Origin: Ceratopteris richardii | Lineage: Eukaryota; Streptophyta; Polypodiopsida; Polypodiales; Pteridaceae | Assembly (NCBI GenBank): GCA_020310875.1 | Contig: CM035439.1 | Coordinates: forward strand, 136,108,753 to 136,172,752 | DNA: 64,000 nucleotides | Direction of reading: 5' to 3' | Shown: positions 1 through 11,037 of the stretch, in pieces | How the letters are laid out: every line of letters begins with the position of its first letter | Position numbering within the stretch: position 1 is the first letter of the stretch | The notes under the pieces: generated by a model | What the model saw: only the letters and a program-made list of their open reading frames with translations | Told to the model about the DNA's origin: nothing | Database searches by the model: none | Made by a program: the position numbers and the translations under genes

Positions 1-764
1 CCAATTGGCTAGGTTGATCTGGCTTGAATCTCTAAAAGGCTTCCTCTGTTTCTCTATTCAAGAATAGTTCTATGCTTTTGTTTTCTTGAGGGATCCAATA
101 TGGAGTGATCACTCTGGTCAAAACTGACTTACCTCTAGGAGTCTAGGGTCCTTGTCCTACATTTCCTTGTTCTAGGTCTCCTATCTCATTCTCAACAATG
201 ATATTTCCAAACTCATCAGCCCTATCTGGTAGTTTGGTGACCACAAACATGGTTCCTTCCTTATCAATATATGAACCCTCTTCAAACTTGACTACTAGGT
301 GTTCAAGTCCAAAGGGTTGATTTGGATTTTTGAGTTGGACCCCTGATCACCTCAGGCCATCCTCATAGATGCGAGCACCCAATCGGTTGGTCCAAATATA
401 TTCCAAGTGAGTCTTATAGGGACCTTCTGGTGCTTGTAAATAGGCAGTACCTGAGTTACCTGTAGGTTTCCCCATGCTAAAAGACATTTCTGAGTCACTT
501 GTGTCCGAACTTAGTACATAAGGATAATGCCCACGACTTAGCTGTATGGTTAACACTAGCCTCAGAAGCTCTATTGCTTTGTCTATCCTTGCCTAGGTGT
601 CTACCAGATCTCAAGTTCATAAGCCTTGGTTAAGAGTCCAAAATTTCCCCTTGGTATGGTTCAAAATCCGTTGGAGTCCCCTTGGGTTCTTGGTCCCACC
701 TGATGAAAAAGTTATGTCAAATCAAGCTCCTAGGGGTCAAAATAGGCAAACAGGACCTTTTGGA

Positions 765-1720
765 AAAAATCACGATTTTGTGTGAAAATCCCGATTTTGG
801 ACAACCTTGGAAATCACAATTTTGAATGAAAATCGTGATTTTTGGGGGTCTGAAAATCGTGATGATGAGCTCTTATAAAAATCACGATTTTGAAGGATCA
901 TGAAAATCGCGATGCTGAGCAACCGTGAAAATCACGATTTTGTGAAATCATGAAAATCGCGATGCTGAGCACTTATGAAAATCGCGATTTTGAGGGATGA
1001 TGAAAATCGTGATGCTGAGCAACCGCAAAAATTAGGATTTTGGTGAAATCATGAAAATTGCGATGCTGAGCACTGATGAAAATTGTGATTCTGAACAATC
1101 CCAAAAAAGGAGATTTTGAATGAAAATCGTGAAAAATGCGATTTTGAGTGAAAATCGTGAAAAACGCGATTTTGAGTGAGAATCGTGAAAAACACGATTT
1201 TGAGTTGATTTGAGAATCGCAATTTTGAGAATGACCAGAAAATCGTGATTTTGATTGAAAATCGTGTTTTTGCTAGGAATCGTGTTTTTACCTGAAAATC
1301 GTGATTTTGGTTAAAAATCGTGTCTTTTGAGAATCGTGTTCTGAAAATCGCGATTTTGTACTTCAATGAAAATCGTGTTTTGAAAATCGTGAAAATCGCG
1401 ATTTCGGATGAAAATTGTTTTTTTTTTTTTTAAATCGTGATTTTGGAGCCACAGAGAAGTGTGTTTTCACAAAATCGTGTTTTTGGCTGATAATCATGAT
1501 TTGTGAAAATCGCGATTTTGAGCCCACTGAAAATCGTGTCTTCTCAAAATCGTGTTTTTGAGAAATTTAGAGAATCGTGATTTTGAGCACAATTAGAGAA
1601 TCGCGATTCTAAGAATGACCCTAGAATCGTGTTCTTTTCAAATAGCCTTTAGGCGGAAAATAGAAAATCATTTTTTTTTTTAATTTGAATTTTATGAAAA
1701 TCGTAATTTTCAGTTAGAAT
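765..1720 (-). repeat. Leader satellite array built on AATCGCGATT
   Basis: About 950 bp of variant repeats made from the core AAAATCGCGATTTT and its CpG-decay forms (ATCGTGAT, ATCACGAT). Between about 853 and 1,075 there is a higher-order unit near 50 bp that alternates GATGCTGAGCA and GATTTTG. Further on, the units are shorter and irregular. The array lies between the PBS and gag of the minus-strand G element. Frames crossing it, such as one at 1,049-1,366, are low-complexity shadows. Confidence 0.9.
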
Positions 1721-2054
1721 TGTGTTTTTTGATGGGAAATTCAAATTTCTGAGCACCAACCAATGGCGAGCTCTGTATGTGCAGAAAATCATGAAAAAAC
1801 ACAAGCGCTTGCTCTCGCTTGCACCTCCTAACTCCTTCTCACACAATAATGCATAAAAAATGGCATGAAAGTGGTGAAAATGCACTAAGAAACAAGAAAT
1901 TTCTATGAAGAAGAAGATGGAAGAAGATGGAGATGGTGATGATGATGAAGATGAAGAGGAAAAATCAGAAAATGAACAAAAATGATCGTTTTTTTACCTT
2001 CTAACATTGCAAATCTACAATCTTACCGTCACAACGCTCGTCCTCGAAGCTCTC

Positions 2055-2072
2055 TCCCCGGCAACGGTGCCA
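2055..2072 (-). other. Primer-binding site, tRNA-Asp type
   Basis: The minus strand reads TGGCACCGTTGCCGGGGA, one base from the complement of the 3' end of plant tRNA-Asp (TGGCGCCGTTGCCGGGGA). It lies five bases inside the LTR end, as in the element at 54,175-54,192. Tat/Athila-type gypsy elements are known to use this primer. Confidence 0.85.
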
Positions 2073-2077
2073 AAATT

Positions 2078-2561
2078 TGGTGTAGCTCAAGCGTAAGCAC
2101 CACCTCCTTTACTTGTCAATCCACGGAGACGTGAGGACCAGTATGAAGACCACGAACAAGTGAAGGCACAAGTGTGTGAGTGAAAGCACACAAGCATGCA
2201 CACACATACACACACATGCGCACAAGGTAAGATCAAACAAAGGAACAATGGAAAGCTTCTATTGCAAAGGAAATCTCTTACAAAAGCTCTATTCTCTAAC
2301 AAGCTAACCTCAAAAATTAGCTCTCTAGCTCTTTTTATAGTTTTTTGAGTAGTTTTGACCCTATCCAGACCTAGTGTCCGGCCTAGTTAAAAATTAGGTT
2401 CCAGGGCTTATTTGAGGGCTCAAATGAAGTCTAAAAAATATGAAAATTGGTAGGATGATACTTCTAATACTCCTCAAGATTGAGGACTCCTCGGCTTGAA
2501 CAAAATGGAGTTATAAAAAATATGAAATGGTATTTACAATGGCTTTTAGTAATGAAAATCA
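2078..2561 (-). repeat. Family G LTR (484 bp)
   Basis: Aligns on the minus strand with the LTR at 53,683-54,169, including the shared stretch around CTCCATTTTG and a GT-rich tract (ACACAC on the plus strand near 2,200). It has the expected TG...CA ends. Just upstream in element direction (higher coordinates, from about 2,690) lies gag sequence from another copy rather than unrelated flanking DNA, so this LTR could be the one shared by two adjacent elements. Confidence 0.82.
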
Positions 2562-2689
2562 CTATTTTTATAGGGATTTCTTCTGAAAATTTGACATACA
2601 CTTCTTGGAGCTCCCTATGTGCTCCTTCTTCTTGTGTTTCCACTTCTCTGATGTATTTATTATGCTTTTCCTTAACCTTGAGCTTCAAT

Positions 2690-5106
2690 AGGGTCCTTCT
2701 CTCAAAACATCTTGATAGGCTTTGAACATCATATCCAAGTCCTCTACGAGGGTTTCTACTAAAACTCATCCTGGCTTTGGCAAAGAGAGAATTTCTAGTG
2801 ATTCTTGTGATGTTAATACTATGACCTTTTCCTTGGTTTCTTTCAAGATTCCTTTACGTTTTTCTAGCTTCCTATTCCATTGTCTCTCAACTCTTTCCGG
2901 AGAAAATTTCCATGATTTAGTTTTCTTTCTACTAGAATGCCCGATTTCACCATATTGGTTTCTCTTATTCTACTTGTTGGGTTTAACTAAAGCCTTGGCA
3001 ATGGTCACTCCTTGAATTGGCACAAAGGTGGGTTTTGCGACATTCGGCTATAATGTGTACTTTACCACACTCTAGATAATATCCTTGAATGGTGAGATAA
3101 GGCCGCTGCCCTACAAGTGGACAATGGGGACATTCCCTTACAAAGTGATCTCGTTGGCATCTAAAATAGGGTCGTCTTTTGAGGTCTAGGGTTGGGTTTC
3201 GCATACATTACATAGAATATTCTAGCTCCCAATTAGGCTCCATTGTGGGTGCTTTGTACAGGTACACATCAAGATGCTCTATGAATTCTATGTAGTAGTT
3301 TGGTGTACTATCTCCATACATCGAATTGAACCTCTCATCATTGGAGGTATTTCTTGAGATCAATGGAGATGCTGGCATTAAAGTTGTATTAAGGATATCA
3401 TTTTTCGCTCCATATTTGAATGAAATTACATTGGCAAGGCATGGTGGGTGCTCTCCTAGCACAGGTTTTGGTCTTTTTTGTGCCTAATAAGGTGGTTGGT
3501 TGTGTTGTGTTGGTCTATAGTAAGGCTACTACTGGTACTCGCCGTGATACCTACCTGGCTACGGGTAAGGCTGCTGGTAATTTTTCCTAACTTCCTGGTT
3601 ATTATAGGGACAATCTTGCGAGTATGGTTCATGTTTATTCTCTCAACTATGGAGTATTCTGCATTCAGGTTCCCTAGGTCCTAAACTAGAAAGAGACACA
3701 TGTTGGTAGGTGATCTCCTCCACAAGTATAATAACCATTTTCATAGAAACCATTCTAGCAGTTTGTTTACTCAATACTCCTAGCTTTTGAGCCACTTTCT
3801 CTACTAATTCTTTAATGGAGGTAGAGGGTTTGGATTTGAATTTGGTTCAACACTCTGAATCCTTATAGAATTTAGATCGCTCCAACTCATCACCCAAATT
3901 ATTCTCTATATCTATACACATCCTCACGCATTGATTTATGTTTTGGGGCTCCTTAAGATGGAAGTATGATCGTAGTTTTGCACTCAAAAAACCATTCAGG
4001 AGCAAGGAACTTGTTTGGCCTCAGTAGGTAGCTCGTGGATGGGTGTAACCTAACAGTTTCCTATGGAGAATTTCGTAACAAAGGCTTTGAGCACTTGATT
4101 AATATCCCTACATTTTCATTAATGAAAGGATCGGAACCATGTTAGGGTAGTATTCTTCATGGTTAATCCAAAAGCATTGTATTGAGTGAACAAATCCTAA
4201 ACTTATTCATCCCTCAACACTTGCTTAAGTACTAGAACTACATCCTAACCTAGGCTTGAATTGACAAAGGAGGTTTAATGAATTTCAAACCTTAAGGCAA
4301 GCTCTTTTTTCCACAATTGGTATGTCGTCGATTGCTCAAGAAGTCTCCCAAACATTGCTTCTTGCCTTGATTCTTTATGATGCACGCATTCACTTACTTT
4401 TGAGGCCCAAAAAGCACCCAATATATTTCAAAAAATATGAAAATTTGTCAAAAAGATTGCAACCCTAATTTCTTCCAAATAAGGGCCCTGTCAGGATTGT
4501 CAAGGACCATTGCGATGGCCTAGACCGTCGCAATGGCCTAGACTATCACGATGGTCTTGGGTCATTGCAATGGTGCTAACCGTTGTGATGGTATGGATGA
4601 TCATGATAGCATGGGAGCATCACCATGGGGCTAACCATCAAGATGGTGTAGATGATCATGATGGCATGCGAGTTTCGTGATGGGGTTGTCCATTGCAATG
4701 GTGCTGGTTGTCATGGTGATGCCGCCCTATCGCAATGGTCTCCAAATCTTACAATTCTAATGGTGAATCTAGTGCTTGAAGGAGGCTCTGAGGTGCCCTT
4801 GCCACTCCGATAGATGTGCACCAATGATCTTTACTTTCATGGCCTATCATGATAGGATAGGATGACGGACAAAACGATGGAAAATTCACAAAACTCTCAC
4901 TTGCAAAGCTTGTTGAGCTCTATGGTGGTTTGGAATCCTTTCCAAAGTGTTATCCATATAGATGATCTTTCTTGGGACATGTGAATACTTGAATGATTGT
5001 GACTCTTCATCTCTTTGTGCTTTTTATCTTTTTTTCATCACTTAATGCTTCACTTGATGCTTGCACTATGCTTAATACTCGAGTAGTTTTTTTTTAGCTT
5101 TGCAGG
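2690..5106 (-). mobile_element. Family G gag fragment with leader array, tandem copy 1
   Basis: On the minus strand, from high to low coordinates: leader array (about 4,490-4,760), gag capsid region (about 4,200-3,750), a linker (3,462-3,208), two zinc knuckles (3,204-3,000) and the charged region beyond them (to about 2,700). Each part matches the gag at 55,873-60,657; the knuckles are the YFRCQRDHFVREC type. It is decayed, with many breaks. The adjoining copy at 5,107-7,180 repeats the same content in the same order, so the two form a tandem pair. Confidence 0.8.
4490..4760 (-). repeat. Leader array, CATCGCGATGG type
   Basis: Irregular repeats of about 20-25 bp around CATCGCGATGG variants such as CCATTGCGATGG, CATCATGATGG and ATCACGATGG. 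It is homologous to the arrays at 6,980-7,180 and 29,940-30,065, and occupies the leader position relative to the adjoining gag fragment. Confidence 0.8.
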
Positions 5107-7180
5107 ATTGGGTCCTTCTCTCAAAATAGCTTGATAGGCTTTGAACATCATATCCAAGTCCTCTACAAGGGGTTCTACTAAAAATCATCCTGGCTTTGGA
5201 AAGGAGGGAATTTCTAGTGATTCTTGTGATGTTAATCCTATGATATTTTCCTTGGTTTCTTTCAATCTTCCTTCAAGTTTATCTAGCTTCTTGTTCCATT
5301 GTCTCTCAACTCTTTCTCGAGAAAATTTCCATGATTTCGTTTTCTTTCTACTAGACTGTCCGATTCCACTAGATTATGAGGGTTTCTCTTGTTCTACATG
5401 TTGGGTTTGATCTAAAGCCTCAGCTATGGTCACTGTTTGAATTGGCACAAAGGTGGGTGTGGATCCACTTGATGCTTGCACGATGCTTAATACACTGATT
5501 GGAGTTATTGTAGAGGCATTGGTAGGGTTTTACGACATTCGAATATAATGTGCTCTTTACCACACTTTCAACAATATCCTTGAATGGTGAGATAAGGCCG
5601 TTGCCCTACAAGTGGAGGATGGGGACATTCCCTTACAAAGTGATCTCCTTGGCATCTAAAAGAGGGTCCTCTTTTGAGGTCTAGGGTTGGGTTTTGCATA
5701 CATTACATAGAATATTCGAGCTCCCAATTAGGCTCCATTGTGGGTGCTTTTTACGGGTATACATCAAGGTGCTCTAGGAATTCTATGTAGTAGTCTATTG
5801 TACTATCTCCATACATTGTATCAAAACTCTCATCATTGGGGTCATTTCTTGAGATCAATGGAGATGTTGGTATTAAAGTTGTATTAAGGATATCATTTGT
5901 CGCCCCATATTTGAATGGAATTACATTAGCAAGGCGTGGTGGGTGCTCTCCTAGCACATGTTTTGGTCTTTGTTGTGCCTAATAAGGTGGTTGGTTGTGT
6001 TGTGTTGGTCTATAATAGGCTACTGCTCCTATTGGCCTTGATACCTACGTGGCTGCGGGTAAGGCTGTTCGTAAATTTTCCTAACTTCCTGATTATTATA
6101 GGGACAATCTTGCGAGTTTGGTTCATGTATATTCCCTCAATTGTGGAGTATTTTGCATTCAGGTTCCCTAGGTTCTAAACTAGAAAAGGACACATGTTGG
6201 CTAGCTGATCTCCTCCACATGTATAATAAGGTTTTTCATAGAAACCATTCTAGGTGTCTGTTTAATCAATACTCCTAACTTTTGAGCCACTTTCTTTGCT
6301 AACTCTTTGATGGAGGTAGAGGGTTTGGATTTGAATTTGGTTTAACAATCTGAATCCTTATAGAATTTAGATAGCTCCAAAATTATCCTCTATATCCATA
6401 CGCATCCTCACGCATTGCTTTATGTTTCGGGGCTTCTTAAGATAGAAGTATGATTGTAGTTTTGCACTCAACAAACCATTTACGAGCAAGGAACTTGTTT
6501 AGCGTGAGTAGGTAGCTTGCAGATGGGTGTAACCTAATAGTTTCTTATGGAGTCTGCTTAAACCTATGGATTAAGATGAACAATTGTGTTTAATTCTGCT
6601 CGTAGAGAATTCTGTTACAAAGGCTTTGAGCAATTGATTAATATCCCTACATTCTCCTTAATGCAAGGATTGGAACCATGTTAGGGTAGTGTTCTTCATG
6701 GTTAATCCAAAAGCATTGTATTGAGTGAACAGATCCTAAACTTGTTCATCTCTCAACACTTGCTTAAGTACTAGAATTTTTAATGAATTTCAAACCTTAA
6801 GGCAAGCTCTTTTTACCACAATTGGTATGTTGTCGACTTCTCAAGAAGTCTCCCAAACATTGCTTCTTGCCTTGATTCTTTATGGTGCTCGCATTCCCTT
6901 ACTTTGGAGGTCCAAGAAGCACCCAATATATTTAAAAAAATATGAAAATTTATCAAAACAATTGCAACCCTAGTTTCTTCCAAATAAGGGCCCTATCATG
7001 ATTGTCTAAGACCATTGCAATGGCCTGGACTATCACGATGGTCTTGGATCATTGCAACGGTGCTAACCGTTGTGATGGTATGGATGATAATGATAGCATG
7101 GGAGCATCACCATGGGGCTAACCATCAGGATGGTGTGGATGATCATGATGGCATGGGCGTGTCGCGATGGGGTTTGCCAT
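5107..7180 (-). mobile_element. Family G gag fragment with leader array, tandem copy 2
   Basis: Repeats the content of 2,690-4,690 with the same order and orientation, offset by about 2.4-2.5 kb and with substantial divergence and small indels. Frames at 5,751-5,957 and around 5,600 correspond to those at 3,208-3,462 and 3,100. The copy ends abruptly near 7,180 inside its leader array (from about 6,980), where an unrelated repeat begins. It is an old, broken fossil. Confidence 0.8.
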
Positions 7181-7184
7181 TGCT

Positions 7185-7465
7185 ATTTTTTGTCTCAATA
7201 TTGATGATGATTTGAATGGATTTTTCTTTTTGATTATGAGCTTGATTTTTTTTGACATGATGCTATGCACTAGCATAATTGCTAGTTTCATATTTTTGTT
7301 GACATGAATTTTTGCAACTCACTTAATGCTTCTCTAGCTTCGGCCTTTTTATTCTATTCCATAGCCTCTAATAGAGTATATCTTACAATGTTATCTTGTT
7401 TCTCTAGCTCACATGATTGATTTATAGCTCTCTGTGTCTCCATCTTTCAAACAAGGAATGGGGGG
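7185..7465 (-). repeat. Unidentified dispersed repeat R, copy 1
   Basis: Similar to 13,990-14,360 on the same strand. Parts of it also occur at 26,930-27,170 and 28,650-28,770 on the other strand, and at 9,640-9,790. Read on the minus strand it resembles a charged polypeptide (an EAME-NKKAEARE stretch, then a Lys-rich KFKLKMGKK stretch in the better copies). I cannot assign it to a known family; an internal region of a retroelement is possible. Confidence 0.5.
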
Positions 7466-7479
7466 AAGGAACGAAAGGT

Positions 7480-8034
7480 AATTCAATATTGAGAGTTATA
7501 AGTCTAGGCTTGTAGTTAAAGTTTATGCTCAAGAAGAAGGGATTGATTTCGATGAGGCATTTGCTCTACTTGTCGTATGACTATTGTCTTTTGCACTTGT
7601 TAGGCATGTTTGCTAGTACACTAATTCAATGCTATCTTGCATGCCTCTTTTTGAATGTCGAATTTGGGCCATCGGCATCATTATTTGGAGGTTCGGCTTG
7701 TGCAAATAGATAGAGGCATTTCTGTCCCTCAAACAAAATACATTGGGACTTTATTCGAGTGTTTTGACCTCGAGAATCATAAACCCATTGCAAGTCCCAT
7801 GTGTTTTGATAGGATACAATGGATGTAGGTGCATATGTGCGGGGAGAGTTTCCCTACATTTCTCGTGGCTTTTGGCTCCCTTCAATCACGAGATTCCTTC
7901 CGCCTTTTGCAAGGAGCATTTGGCTCAAAGTGATACGAAGAATTAACCTGTGAAACTTACAAACGTAAGGTCAAAGTGATTTTGCATTTGTGCATGATAA
8001 AAGTGGAGAGAAATCCAAGAGGAGAGGTGAAGCT
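7480..8034 (+). pseudogene. Copia reverse-transcriptase scrap and unassigned sequence
   Basis: Around 7,490-7,600 the plus strand shows a Copia RT signature like YK-RLV-K-YAQ-EGIDFDE, the segment just ahead of the RT core. A related copy lies at 8,100-8,190. The remainder to 8,034 has no clear content. This is a heavily decayed fossil with several breaks. Confidence 0.55.
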
Positions 8035-9780
8035 CTTGGGCTTGCTCCTCACACCAACATTGGCAAGAAGGCCATTGACTTTAAACCCAAGTGTATGGAT
8101 ACTATTGAGAGTTATAAGTTTAGGCTTGTAGTTAAAGTTTATGCTCAAGCAAAAGGGATCGATTTTGATGAGCTATTGACTAGCCTCTTTAGCATTTGTG
8201 CAACTTGAAGCTCACAATGGTTGGAGTGTTCACCTGGCCAACATAATAATGACTGAATTTGTGAATGGGTGCTTTTCATGAAGAAGTGTATGCGTTTCAA
8301 GCACATGGTTTTGTGCAAAAAAGGTATAATAAGAGTGTGCAGGTTAAAGAAGGAATTGCATGGATGAAAGAAGAGAGGGTTTCCCCACATTTCTCATGGC
8401 TAAGCTACGTAGCGACTATTGGATTGGATTGGTGACAATAATTTGGTGTATCGCGGGGCTTCGATGTGATGTGTGTCGGATGCAGACTGTGTGTGTGAGA
8501 GAGGAGAGAGTTGTACTTGATAAGTTTGAAGCTCTTGTATTGGATGTTAGCATTATGAACATGCACCCGTAAATTGGGTGACTGATTGTGCATATGTGGT
8601 GAAGAAGAATGAAGATGGAAGAAAAGCCGCATACACGCATAGCAGATCGATGTGTGTCAGCCAAATCTCGAGAGTTATTATTCGGAAAGGGCACATATGG
8701 ACACAGAATTTTGCAAAAGCAGAGAGCAAGGAAAAGGGAGGGGGGCCGTTGGAAGCTCGCGCTCTGCGTGATGCTTATATCAGAGCCAGGTTTCGATCCT
8801 GGGACCTGTGGGTTATGGGCCCACCACGCTTCCGCTGCGCCACTCTGATGAGTTGCTCGCAACCTCGAGGCCTGCGCCTTTTGTAAGGTAACAGCTCCTC
8901 TTCTCCGTCGCCAAACATGGATGGATGGAAAATCTCTCCCTCGAACTGCTTTACCAATCTCACCACACAACAACAAGACAGACTTCTGATCATCGTCCCG
9001 GATAACATTCTCAAGCAAGGGCGGCTTTACAACTTTCCGTTTTACCCTCATCTTTTGTTTATATATGCCAGATGAATCGCGAAGCGTCATCAAGAAGGAT
9101 GAACGAAGGGAGGGGTGAGCTCTCTTCCAAATCCACAGAGATAGATACGCTCGTAGGCATGCATGACAAAAACCTACATGACATGCAAGCATAGACGAAT
9201 GTAGATTAACCCAAATACTTAATTGAGAGGCAATGCACCTTACTTCACCCCCCAACACTATGAAATCTCAATAGAAGCTTCAAGAGGAGGAAGGAGCAAG
9301 AATATGAACATACAATGGGCTGTTGAGGCCTGTTCTTGAATGTTGAGGCCTGATAATTCATATTGTTCTGCATACTTATTTTAGCAGGAGCTCAATAACC
9401 TACATTCCTTGAGGGCACATCTTGGATTGGATCTCGCCTTCTCCTCAATTTCTATCTTCACTCTTCCTTCCCCTATGTCCTCTTCACTGAGAATGTCATC
9501 GCGGGGAGGGTTATGCGCACAAACAAGTGTCAAAATGATGTACATACTATTTTCACAGGAATATAGTTTTACCCTTGTTCTCGCTGCCAGAGTGTGTGTG
9601 ACTTTGCCTTTGATTCTTGGTGGGTTGAAAATCATTCATCATCTCTTTGTGCTCTTTGTCTCTTTCGAACAATGAATATTGTGGCTCCATCTCATAAATC
9701 ATCTCTTTTTTCTTTCTCACTCTTGACGATGATTTGAATGGTTGTTTCTTGCCCATCTTGAGCTTGAATTTTGTTGACTT
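8035..9780 (-). repeat. Inverted-repeat arm A (partner at 26,953-28,650)
   Basis: About 1.75 kb matching 26,953-28,650 in reverse complement at high identity. It carries a tRNA-iMet gene (8,778-8,849), a Copia RT scrap at its left end and part of repeat R at its right end. Compared with arm B it holds an extra block at 9,310-9,390, related to sequence at 9,880-9,955, and lacks the triplicated GGATTTGGAAGAGAGCTCAC stretch of arm B. Frames inside (for example 8,416-9,258) read straight through the tRNA and are unlikely to be genes. Confidence 0.85.
8778..8849 (-). tRNA. Initiator tRNA-Met (CAU)
   Basis: The 72-nt cloverleaf is complete. The acceptor stem ATCAGAG pairs with CTCTGAT, followed by discriminator A. 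The D arm is GCGC...GCGT. The anticodon stem GTGGG/CCCAC closes the loop CCCATAA, giving anticodon CAT. The T arm is CCAGG-ATCGAAA-CCTGG, with the initiator-type GATCGAAA in place of TTC. There is no intron. It matches the plant cytosolic initiator tRNA as I know it, and is identical to the copy at 28,054-28,125. A CAA lies just upstream, as is common at plant tRNA start sites, but no T-run follows immediately, so transcription is not certain. It translates start codons and also serves as the primer for Copia elements like those here. Confidence 0.93.
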
Positions 9781-9879
9781 TGCCTTTGATTCTTGGACAG
9801 TTGGAACATGGAGGTCCATTTTTTTATAAGAGGTAGCAAGCTTGTACTTTTCCATATTCTCCACATCTAAAACATACGA

Positions 9880-10843
9880 TGGGCTGTTGAGGCCTGTTCT
9901 TGAACGTTGAGGCTTGATAATTCATATTGTTTTGCATACTTATATTAGCAGGAGCAGAATAAAAAATGGGGACTATGGGAATATTACTCGGAATGGGTCC
10001 TAGAGCCACTATAGGCTTCATTATCAAAACCATTAGTGGTGCTTGTCTGGTCTGTTGTCCCCATAATGCAGGTGCTTGGGGGTTCCACCATCCCTTTCAA
10101 GTAATAAGAGTTGCGGGCTTCATGCCTCCATTTTTTGCAAAACTAATAGACTACCTTTTTAGACATTCTGTTTGTGGGTGTCCTTCTGGGTGGAAAATAA
10201 TACATGAGAGACTTTCCCTTGTCTCCGGCTACCTCATCTTCTTGATTTCCTTTCTTAACTATTCTATTGTATCCTATTTTGCAGCTGCAAACCATTGATG
10301 TTCATGGATGTCAACCCACTGCTCTAGATGAGATGAAGATTCGTTACAAGGAACTCAAGCCTGCTCTATCCTTATGGCCATAGCTACAACCTCTCCTATC
10401 AAAGCACTCGACACTAGCAAGTTGTGGAGCTTGTGCTTGGTGCTCATCAAAAGTTCGTTTTCTAGCCACTTCTTGATAAAGAAATCCCTTAGAGCCGCTG
10501 GTAGCTTTGCAACTAGCACCTTTGTTTTGGTCATTAGTTTCAAAAATTACTCATCTCTCCTTAGATTCAAATTCTTGAGCTCATCTAATAATTTCTTGGT
10601 AGACTTTCTTGGTCTACGTGGAGAAAAAAATTTGGTCTTCATCTCGTGCCAAGTTTTGGAATGTTTGTCCTCAAACAAGCTGAACCATTTGTTAACTAGC
10701 CCATCTAATCTTTCTAGGAACATAGCCATGAAGGCATTGGTTCGCCCTTCCAATCCTCTAGACTTACATAGTGCAATAAATTTCTTGAAATGATCGTCAA
10801 TGTTGGGGATGTAAGGATCATGTGACCTTACCCCCATATTCAT
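9880..10843 (-). mobile_element. Gypsy-like gag fragment, different family
   Basis: Minus-strand frames at 10,547-10,843 and 10,355-10,543 resemble a retrotransposon gag capsid domain (WFSLFEDKHSKTWHEMKTKF, then a helix-rich tail ending near AMAIRIEQA). The frame at 9,824-10,033 holds one zinc-knuckle-like motif starting CFRCGEYGK. The order capsid then knuckle fits gag. It differs from families G and X, has no LTR or pol attached, and is a broken fossil. Confidence 0.65.
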
Positions 10844-10844
10844 A

Positions 10845-11005
10845 TATATACATCATATATAGAGCATTGCCTCAAGAGAGATCATTATGTGGGTTTCGAG
10901 GCTCCCACGCATCTGTGCACATCTCTCCTCTCTTCACTCTCCCTCCATCTCCTCCTTGATCCTCTTGTTCTACACACCAAAGCCCTTCATTGGTATTAGA
11001 GCATG
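10845..11005 (+). mobile_element. Copia LTR end and primer-binding site
   Basis: A TATA-like stretch near 10,853 is followed by a pyrimidine-rich U5 and then TGGTATTAGAGCATGATGAA at 10,991, a Copia-type PBS close to the tRNA-iMet complement TGGTATCAGAGC. The LTR's left limit is unclear. The internal region is interrupted at 11,038 by a LINE. The element is truncated. Confidence 0.6.
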
Positions 11006-11037
11006 ATGAAGGCTTGTGTGCAAGAAGCTTCAATGGA

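Larger units (their letters stand above)
1..2561 (-). mobile_element. Ty3/gypsy family G, 5' part, runs off left edge
   Basis: Read on the minus strand this is the start of a Ty3/gypsy retrotransposon: LTR at 2,078-2,561, primer-binding site at 2,055-2,072, a leader with a tandem array (about 765-1,720), and the N-terminal part of gag from about 560 down to the edge. The gag piece matches the N-terminal domain of the well-preserved element at 53,683-64,000, sharing the phrase GPYKT-LEY--TNRLGA-IYEDGL. LTR length (484 bp) and PBS agree with that element (487 bp). It is a decayed copy; the rest lies outside the window. Assignment to the non-chromovirus Tat/Athila side rests on the tRNA-Asp PBS and on the intact relative. 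Confidence 0.85.

Noticed and set aside
4490-4760. Evenly spaced short repeats reminiscent of a CRISPR array
   Set aside because: Units are variable, spacers are not unique, there are no cas genes, and the DNA is plant retroelement leader.
8416-9258. 280-residue minus-strand frame
   Set aside because: It runs straight through the tRNA-iMet gene and its flanks, has no recognisable domain, and the corresponding arm B is arranged differently.
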